Shown here: piece by piece, positions 56,883-64,000 of the stretch
Position numbering within the stretch: the stretch's first letter is position 1
Layout: each line of letters starts with the position of its first letter
Assembly: GCF_000143415.4 (NCBI RefSeq)
Contig: NW_003314304.1
Coordinates: forward strand, 375,418 to 439,417
Source of the DNA: Selaginella moellendorffii
Lineage: Eukaryota > Streptophyta > Lycopodiopsida > Selaginellales > Selaginellaceae
Reading direction: 5' to 3'
Length of the DNA stretch: 64,000 nt
Translations under genes and position numbers: made by a program
The notes under the pieces: model-generated
Database searches by the model: none
Told to the model about the DNA's origin: nothing
What the model saw: only the letters and a program-made list of their open reading frames with translations

Positions 56883-57917
56883 TCATCTCTCCAAAGGATT
56901 AAGTGCAATGTGTGGAGTTTTTCCCATGGATCAAAACAAAGTGAATGCAGCGATGTTGATTCTGCTCAGGAAGCGTTTGACGAGTGCCGAGCTCAGGACA
57001 ACACGGGTCTCTGGAACTCTCTCATACAGGCTTACACTCTCCAGGGCCGATCGATCGAGGCCTTGGAGCGTTTCTATTCCATGACTCAGGAGGAGGGCTG
57101 TAAAGCTGACGATGTGAGTTTTGTCTCGGTGTTGAACGCTTGCAGCCATGGTGGTCTAGTCGGGAAAGGAAGGCAGCTTCTGGATGAAATGCCCAAGCAG
57201 TATGGAGTCAAGCCACGTCTGGAGCATTATGTGTGCCTGATCGATATGCTCGGGCGAGCTAACCTCCTCGACGAAGCTGTGAGAGTTCTCAGAGCCATGC
57301 CTTTTGAACCGGATGCAGTGGTTTGGACGTCCCTGCTCGGAGCCTGCCGGAAGTGGAAGAATTACACGATCGCGTTTGAGCGTCTTGTGGAGATGGATCC
57401 CAAGAGCGGCACGCCCTACGCATTGATGGCCAATATATTTGGAAACCTGGGGATGTTCAGTGAAAGGGCCGCTGTTGTGGAGAGAATGAGAGGTGAAGGC
57501 AGCTTCAGGGAGCCCGGGAGAAGCTGGTGGACGGACGTTAGCTCGGGAAAAGTGCATTCTTTTTCTGTCGGGGATAGGAGTCACTCACAGAGCGACGAGA
57601 TTGCGGCCAAGCTCAAGCAATTGTTGCTGAGAATGAAAGAGGAGGGGTACGCGAGCGATGTGATCAACGTTCTAAAAGACATACCCGAGGAAGAGAAAGA
57701 GGATCACCTGTGCGGCCACAGTGAGAAGCTTGTGCTGGGGTGTGCTCTGGTGAACTCGCACCAGAAGGAGACCATCAGAATTGTGAAAAATCTCCGAGTT
57801 TGCCACGCGGCCACTGCTCTCATCTCTAAGCTGGAAAAAAGGCTAATCATCTCCAAAGATGCCAGTCGGGTTCATGTGTTCCAGGATGGCATATGTTCCT
57901 GTGACAACTACTTTTGA
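56883..57917 (+). pseudogene. Truncated PPR-E-DYW gene with damaged DYW domain
   Basis: Open frame without an ATG near its 5' end; the first in-frame ATG is at 57081. It holds one to two PPR repeats (LWNSLIQAYTLQGRSIEALERF; VSFVSVLNACSHGGLVGKG), complete E and E+ regions and a DYW deaminase-like domain. HSE of the deaminase is present (CGHSEKL). The CxxCH zinc motif is broken: LRVCHAATAL replaces the usual LRVCGDCHAATK, a loss of three codons at 57801. The C-terminus is NYF rather than DYW, though CSC remains. DYW proteins perform organellar C-to-U editing; this copy probably cannot. It may be a pseudogene or the 3' part of a gene with an unseen upstream exon. Confidence 0.8.
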
Positions 57918-59779
57918 AAACATGTCAGTGCTCTTTCTTGCAGTTATCCCTGGTTTTAAACCTCCGTGAGTCAAGCAGAAACATGGGCCGCTGAGTGAGC
58001 ATGCCTCGTCAAAGTACTGCCGTCAACCTGAACTTCACGGAGAAAAAATTAACATTTAAAAGTTAAAACTATGCATCTCAATTTAAATTTCTTTTTGGTA
58101 GCAAACCTGCCAACAGGTGCCCCAAAACGGAGTGCCCAGATTCAGATAATAAGCCTTAGTATGAAGACTTGCCGGTACCCAGACTCTTTGCTGATAGCAA
58201 GTACCGCCTCATGTTCCGGGAGCAAGGTGATAGCATGACCAACTTTGGGTTTGTGCTCCTAGAGCACGTTGAAGACGTGTGGAAGCTGGTGACGATGGCA
58301 TTTGTTTCTTGCGACGTACTCACCAGTTCCTCGGCGACGTCTTCCTTCCAGATTTTTTGAGCTTGTCGTGAGTGGTGACCTGCCTGCTCTCTCCTGTGAC
58401 GACTTCTTCCAGCCTCTGGTGCCCAACCTCAAGGCTCTCTTGTGGATGGAGCTAGCCCTACACAGTGTGTGTGTGTGTGTATTAACCAGCAGATGCACAA
58501 ATCGTTGAGAATTAGAAACAAGTGTGTATCATAGGCTTAGTACGTAGTGTACTAGTGTACGTGTACATGTGTTTCAGCTAAATATAATGGCCAAATACAC
58601 CGAAGAAGTGTGTATAAGAAGAGTAGAAACAAATTAAGAAATGTAAATTAAGAAGTGCAAAAGAAATGAAAATAAAAATTGTCCATCCTCATCAGTTTGC
58701 TGAAATTAAGTTGGATTCAATTCTTCCAGCTCCAAATATTGTGTGATTGAGTTGTAAGTTAATTAATAGTAGAAAATAAGAAAAAAAAACAAACATTGAA
58801 AAAATAGTGTTTGATAATATCTTCTTTGCTTTTAGGGGTAAAGATATCTTGGCCGTTCATTGGTGGTTAATTAAACGAGCATGTTTAGAGATGTTTATAA
58901 GAGTTTAGCTCTGGACCAAGAGTTATGCAACAGCGTTTGGTTTGCTTTGATATTGTCAATTTTTACATAGTACTTCTTGTTTATCTCTCAAAGAGTTCAA
59001 CTAATGTTTTTTTATCAATTTTATTCTTCCTATAGCAAGCTTAAAGCAAATAGTGAAGAATATAAGCTCTTGCAATACTAAAATCTTGCAAACTTTCCTT
59101 TAAGAACATTATTACTAGTCAAAAAGTTCACTTTTTTTTAGTAGTCTGATGTGTTTGTCTTTATAGCATGTCCATAAATAAAAAACAAGGAGCTTTTTGC
59201 TCCTCATAGTAGAGTATCATAGTGATAGAAGAAGTTTGAGCTCTTCTCCATGCAATGGGCAACAATATAATCAAGTGGCTGTAGTGATTGATACAAAAGT
59301 TCTCCTGGATCTTGCTTGTTAGGCTGGCGTGGCTAAGACACTGATAAAGGTAAGTTCTGCAAGGTTTTGCTGGATTATCCTTACTGGGGTTACAGTTAGA
59401 TCATGGGTGATCAGGAGCTCACAGTTTTGCACAAGATTTGATCAAACATGTTTCTTGCTTGAGCTAGGATCCTTGATCTGCCATGGGTGGTCATCAATGC
59501 ATTCACAAAAGGTGCCGGAATGAAATCCAACAGCTTAAGCACTTTCAAAAGACACCCATTCTAGGCATTTGCAGTGATCATTGCATTCCAAGAGACCAAG
59601 GCCCTCTTGCTCAAAACTTCCTGCTATGCTCATGATCACATTTCCAAGATTGAGCTCCATGTTTCTAGAATTCTTCTGTGAATCGTCACTTCTTTCTCAT
59701 ACTGCACAGGTCACAAATCACCCAAGAAATCACCTCATGGAGGCTGCAACACTCAATAGTTCTAGGACTGGCAGACAAG
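57918..59779. other. Spacer between PPR and RRP5 remnants
   Basis: No recognisable gene. A short (TG)n run lies at about 58464-58480. Mixed composition; 59280-59780 may include further decayed RRP5 exons but nothing convincing was read. Confidence 0.4.
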
Positions 59780-61690
59780 CCCTGTCCCATGGACAGCCAC
59801 TGCTCCTTACGTGGGAATGTGCACATTACAGAGGTTCGTTTCTGTTTTCCAGTCTGTCTTTTAACTCCTCAAATGTCTTGATCATTATGAAGAAGGGAAC
59901 CCATTGAGAAAATACAGTGTTGGGCAGACTGTTCGAGAAAATCCTTTCATAACGCAAAACCAGCAGAAAGCACAGAAATGCTGCCACTTTGGATTTATCT
60001 CTACGTCCATCTGAGCTTGCAGGTCTGTATGGTGGCCCTTTGAATTAGCTTACTTATCATGACTTGCAGGAAACGATGCTGCATGCTCAGTGATTACTTT
60101 CGAGACCGTAACCATTGAACAGTCGGTTATCAGATACGTTCAAGAAGTAAAGGACAACTGGGCATGGCTAGTCCTCTCACCCCATCTTAAAGGCTGCCTT
60201 TTTATACTGGACACGTCTGACGATCCCTCGGAGCTTGAACGTTTTAAAGAGCGCTTCAAAGTCGGTGACCCGTTCCAGTGCTATATAAGAAGTGTTAACC
60301 ACGAAAGGAAGCAAGTGGATTTGTCTCTACACCCGAAAACAAGTGACGAACAATTCAAGAAAAACGACCTGTTAGGCCGACGAATCACACGAGTTTTTGC
60401 TGGTGTTGGCGGACATACTGTGCAAGGCAGATGGGAAAGTCTCGGAAAAGTTCATGTAACGATACATGGATTGATGACCCAGCCAGTTTATTTACAGAGG
60501 GACAGTTCGTAAGGTGCAGGGTCTTGGATTTAAAACGACCAGGGAGGGGAAAGATGGGCTTGGAACTTTCAGTAAGTTGGTGGACGTGGTGGTTTTGAGT
60601 CCCTTCCGAGCTATCAAACACTACTTTCGAGATTTGCATTAAATGTTTTTGACTCTGCATCCAATGCTCGTATTGTCAATTCCGTGTTGGAACTTAAGCA
60701 AGATATGAAGTGCAAGTAAGCAGAAACCTTGCATGCTGTGGACGTGACTTGTTTTTGTGTGCAGGGTTTTGTCAAGAATGTGACGGAGAAAGGTTGTTTT
60801 GTGGTCCTGTCACCTTCACTTGAAGCTAGAATTCAACTGAAGAACCTATCGAACTCGTTTGTACAAAACCCTGCAGAAATGTTTCCACCAGGCAAGGTGA
60901 TATCGGGAAGGTATGAACTTTTCTCCGTATGGAAGTGTTTGCTGATATCTTCTTCTTCGTCAGAATTTTAAGCATCGAGCCATTGTCTGGGCACATTGAA
61001 ATGTCTTTGACGGCAACAACATCACAAGATTCAAGTGGCTGGAAGAAGTTTGGTGCTGGAGAGATCGTTAGTGGCCGCATACACAACATTGAAGCATTTG
61101 GGATCTTCATCAGCCTTCCCGAGAGCCATGTGGTAAGCTCTCTCTCTATCTTGGTTTCAAGTTCTTAGTCTGTGCTCCAGGTTGCTTGTGTCATGTCTCT
61201 GAAGTGTCTTACGATTTTATTCAAGACTTGTCAACACTTTACAAAGTCGGCCAATGGGTTCAAGTAAAGATTCTAAAGGTGAGAACGAAAGCTTTAGTAA
61301 AACCACAGGGTTATGATTTCCCTCTACAGGTTGATGCGGAAAATCTCTTGGAATGAAAGCGTCATATCTGACCCCTGAGGATGGCATCGAGCCGATGGAG
61401 GAAGAAGCTATAAATGAAGAGCCTTCGAGCACAAATGTGCTCATGGATAATGATGAGAGGGAGGAGGAGGACTACTTGGATCTGGCATCAAAACGATTCC
61501 CACAGCTATGCATGTCGATCCACTCTCAACAAAGACGTTGAGGATACAGTGCCAATTGACTTGAAAGAGCAGAGTTACTTCTTGTTTATATTCACTCTTC
61601 TCATGTCCTGCTTCTCAACAGGGAGGCTGCAGCAAAAGAGAAGTTATTACAGAAGGACCAGCCTCCAGAGACCAAGGACGACTTTTTGAT
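59780..61690 (+). pseudogene. RRP5: RRP5 (PDCD11-like) fragment, multi-exon ghost
   Basis: Exon-like pieces of the S1-repeat ribosome-biogenesis factor RRP5 occur in order: RGNVHITE, then NPLRKYSVGQTV and LDLSLRPSELAG; then YVQEVKDNWAWLVLSPHLKG through DLLGRRITRVFAGVGG. After that come DDPASLFTEGQFVRCRVLDL, GFVKNVTEKGCFVVLSPSLEA, SGRIHNIEAFGIFISLPESHV, CHVSEVSYDFI, and MKASYLTPEDGIE. AG/GT junctions survive between many of them. Frameshifts near 59960, 60459 and 61340 break the frame. The N-terminal S1 repeats and the C-terminal HAT repeats are absent; the last match is REAAAKEKLLQKDQP at about 61620-61665. It is a truncated, dead copy. Confidence 0.85.
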
Positions 61691-62043
61691 TCTATTTTTC
61701 TTTAGGTGTTATAATGCAAGCTCTTTTTTATAGGGCATTGGAGAAGATAAGAAGAAATGGAAAAGATGAACATATGGATGGCTTATATCAACCTAGAGAA
61801 TTCTCTTTTAGCATTTGAAGAGCAAATGGCAATCTCTTTCATAACATGCAATATAGAATTAATGGAGGATGAGTAGTTTATGTTTGTTTTTGCTGGAGTC
61901 GTAAATAGTATAAATGTGATGATCTTGGTTGACTTTGGCTTAGAAATTTCCTCAATTCAGTGTTTAATTGTTTGAAGTTTCATTGTACTTGACCTTTATG
62001 ACTTGCGTTTACTAATCATAAGTCATCAGTATAGATATTACGT
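61691..62043. other. AT-rich spacer
   Basis: Nothing recognisable. In-frame stop at 62032-62034 immediately precedes the PPR start. Confidence 0.5.
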
Positions 62044-63426
62044 ATGGAAACGCTGGTTGTCTACGCGCGGTGCGGGCATTTGGAGGAATCGAGAAGGATC
62101 TTTGATGCATTGCCGGCCAAGAACATCGCGTCGTGGACGGCGCTCGCGAGCGCGTATGCCGAGAGTGGGCATCCGGGCGAGGCCAAGGCAGCGTTCGATC
62201 GAATGGCGGTGCGGGACGTAGTTTCCTCCACTGCGATGGTCAAGGCGCTGGGCGATTGCGGGCGGATTGGATCGAGCAAGGCGGTGTTTGATGTGATGCC
62301 CGAGAGGAACTGCAAGACGTGGGCGACGCTGCTGCGGGGATTTGCTCGCGGCGGAGAGATTGGGCGAGCGAGAGAGGTGCTGGATCGGATGCCCGAGACG
62401 AATGTGGTAGCGTGGACGATCCTCGTGCAGGGTTTCGCGCAGCGCGGGCGAGTGGGCGATGCGAAGGCCGCGTTTGATTCCATGCCCGAGAAGAACAGCA
62501 TCACTCGCGCGGTGATGCTCGTCATGTTTGCAGAGAATGGATTCGTGGAGGAGGCGGAGGATGTCTTCCAGGAGATTGTCCACCGAAACGCGATCCTCTG
62601 GGGGGCGATGCACTGGTGCTATGCCCAAAATGGGGATTTGATTCATGCCAAGAGTTTGTTTGATAGGATGCCTCTGCACAGCATACTTTCGTGGACGATT
62701 ATGATCAAGTCATACGCGCAAAAAGGTGACGCTGATCAAGGAAAACAATTGTTTGAAGAAATGCCACACAGAGATCTTGTTTCATGGAACGCGATAATCG
62801 CTGTTTATGCCCAGAGAGGTCGTTTCAAAGACGCTATACGAGCGTTTTCTTTGTGTTGCTGCTGGGATTCCTATTCATGGAACACAATTCTCGTGGTATA
62901 CGCTTTAGATGCAAATATTTGTGAGGCAAAGAAGACGTTTGATAGAATACCAACTTGGAATTTGGTCTCCTGGAACACAATGCTAGCAGCATATGCCCAG
63001 ACCGGCCATGCGTATTCTGCGATCCAGCTCTTTTGGGCGATGTTTCTTCACGGCTTTGATCCCGACAAGGCAGCGTTTGCCATCGTTTTGACGGCGTGTA
63101 GCCATCTGGGGCTTGTCAAGGAAGCAGTAAGCTACTTCACGGCAATGAGCTTTGACAATGGATTGGACCCTTCGCAAGACCATTACACCTGCATTGTTGA
63201 TGCTCTAGGACGGCTAGGGCGATTGGAAGAGGCCGAGGATGTCCTGGAGAATATGCCTTTGCCAGCTGATGGAGTTGCATGGGCAACGTTTCTTACCGCG
63301 TGTAAAAACCACGGGGAGATGAATCGAGGGATGCATGCTGCGGAATTTACGTGCCAGTCCAGCCTTGTGAGTGATGCATTGCCTTATGTGATGCTGGAGA
63401 ACATCTTCAGAGCAGTTCAGACTTGA
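62044..63426 (+). CDS. Pentatricopeptide repeat protein, about 12 repeats, 460 aa
   Basis: Uninterrupted frame of about a dozen PPR motifs, mostly of the 31-residue S/L kind (NIASWTALASAYAESGHPGEAKAAFDRM and similar, each ending in a FDxMP-like turn). They end in L2/S2 and a short E-like region (HYTCIVDALGRLGRLEEAEDVL, then WATFLTACKNHGEMNRG). There is no E+ or DYW domain. PPR proteins bind organellar RNA in a sequence-specific way. The protein starts within the first repeat and shows no targeting peptide, and the sequence becomes AT-rich just upstream. So the frame may be an N-terminally truncated gene, or an upstream exon was missed. Frame integrity argues it is or was recently functional. 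Confidence 0.82.
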   Translation: METLVVYARCGHLEESRRIFDALPAKNIASWTALASAYAESGHPGEAKAAFDRMAVRDVVSSTAMVKALGDCGRIGSSKAVFDVMPERNCKTWATLLRGFARGGEIGRAREVLDRMPETNVVAWTILVQGFAQRGRVGDAKAAFDSMPEKNSITRAVMLVMFAENGFVEEAEDVFQEIVHRNAILWGAMHWCYAQNGDLIHAKSLFDRMPLHSILSWTIMIKSYAQKGDADQGKQLFEEMPHRDLVSWNAIIAVYAQRGRFKDAIRAFSLCCCWDSYSWNTILVVYALDANICEAKKTFDRIPTWNLVSWNTMLAAYAQTGHAYSAIQLFWAMFLHGFDPDKAAFAIVLTACSHLGLVKEAVSYFTAMSFDNGLDPSQDHYTCIVDALGRLGRLEEAEDVLENMPLPADGVAWATFLTACKNHGEMNRGMHAAEFTCQSSLVSDALPYVMLENIFRAVQT

Positions 63427-64000
63427 TGTGTTGACCCAAACATCGATCGTTGATATCCAGCCATTCCGTGAGCCGCCCCATCCCCCATGGATGGAGAGCG
63501 GGACGCACAGAGGATTGAGCATAGGAGAGTCTTCATGAGGAGCATAGTCCTCCGCCTCTCGCGTATGAGTCCGTGGTGTCCCATGCATCTGGAATGTTAA
63601 GTGCAGTGGGTTTGCTATAGTCAGCAATGCAAGATCCAATGCTGCTGTTGTGAATTTCAGCAGCAGCACTGCGCTCCTCCTGCTCCACATCAGTGCCATG
63701 CTAGGCGTGGCAATCCAGATTCTCAAGACCATGCCGGTGAGAGTGAGCCGTGGAAGTCTCTCATGAGCTCTTGTTGAAAGTGGGAAGTAGTGGTGTGGAA
63801 AGCTTGCGTTTGAGGCGCGGGTGGAGATGGGCTCATTGCAGTAAGGTGATAATTGCCTTCCTTTTGTATCCTATCTCCCTCGTTGCCTCCCGACATGCTT
63901 CATATGTTCTCCTCTCTGTGTTCCATATGTTATCCTCTCTGCTTGCGAAGCATTGCACAGCATGTTGCTGGAGCTGAGCCTCAGCCCATTCGTTGATGGC
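63427..64000. other. Downstream region of the PPR gene
   Basis: Open frames on the minus strand (172 codons at 63732-63214) and plus strand (75 codons at 63750) have no recognisable similarity. The first largely overlaps the PPR coding region and is likely a shadow. No gene is supported before the window ends. Confidence 0.4.

Noticed and set aside
51530-57917. One PPR-DYW gene split by a 4.7-kb insertion
   Set aside because: The first remnant already ends with an E-motif-like segment, so it cannot simply continue into the second; they are more likely separate copies.

Overview
The window looks like nuclear DNA of a vascular plant, most likely a lycophyte such as Selaginella. This is inferred from spliceosomal introns of only 52-89 nt in every multi-exon gene, several organellar-type PPR genes or gene fragments (one with a DYW tail), plant UGT and GT34 glycosyltransferases, and GC-richer genes sitting in very AT-rich spacer. 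Species identity was not tested.

Layout. 1-9 kb: an AT-rich repeat pair flanks two convergent housekeeping genes, the complex I subunit NDUFS5-like gene and a LYAR-type zinc-finger gene; then a retropepsin remnant and an intact GT34 Golgi glycosyltransferase. 9-15 kb: a pogo-like transposase remnant, a perfect foldback, a nested 303-bp tandem repeat, a short inverted-repeat element carrying tRNA-like A/B boxes, and an intact two-exon UDP-glycosyltransferase (UGT). 17-41 kb is a transposon graveyard. It holds a solo LTR with target-site duplication (TSD), a decayed Ty3/gypsy pol, and a nested pair of LTR retrotransposons. The younger one (24817-32693, TSD ACACT) is essentially complete in structure but has no coding capacity and carries hexamer-phased arrays inside its LTRs. 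It sits inside the 5' LTR of an older element. PIF/Harbinger transposase and Myb/SANT remnants follow. 42-43.7 kb: a decayed, rearranged copy of the UGT plus GT34 pair from 7-14 kb.

43.8-51.5 kb is the gene-dense part: SmD3 (minus) and a PP2C phosphatase (plus) share a 332-bp divergent promoter region; a second GT34 enzyme converges on the PP2C; then comes a NYN-LOTUS (MARF1-like) putative RNA-binding nuclease. 51.5-63.4 kb: two PPR pseudogenes, a ghost of the ribosome-biogenesis gene RRP5 with recognisable exons, and one long PPR reading frame.

Functionally the genes fall into housekeeping RNA and energy roles (SmD3, LYAR-like, NDUFS5, NYN-LOTUS, PPR), Golgi cell-wall glycosylation (two GT34) and small-molecule glycosylation (UGT). 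Exon models were built by hand from splice consensus and family similarity recalled from knowledge; no database search was run.
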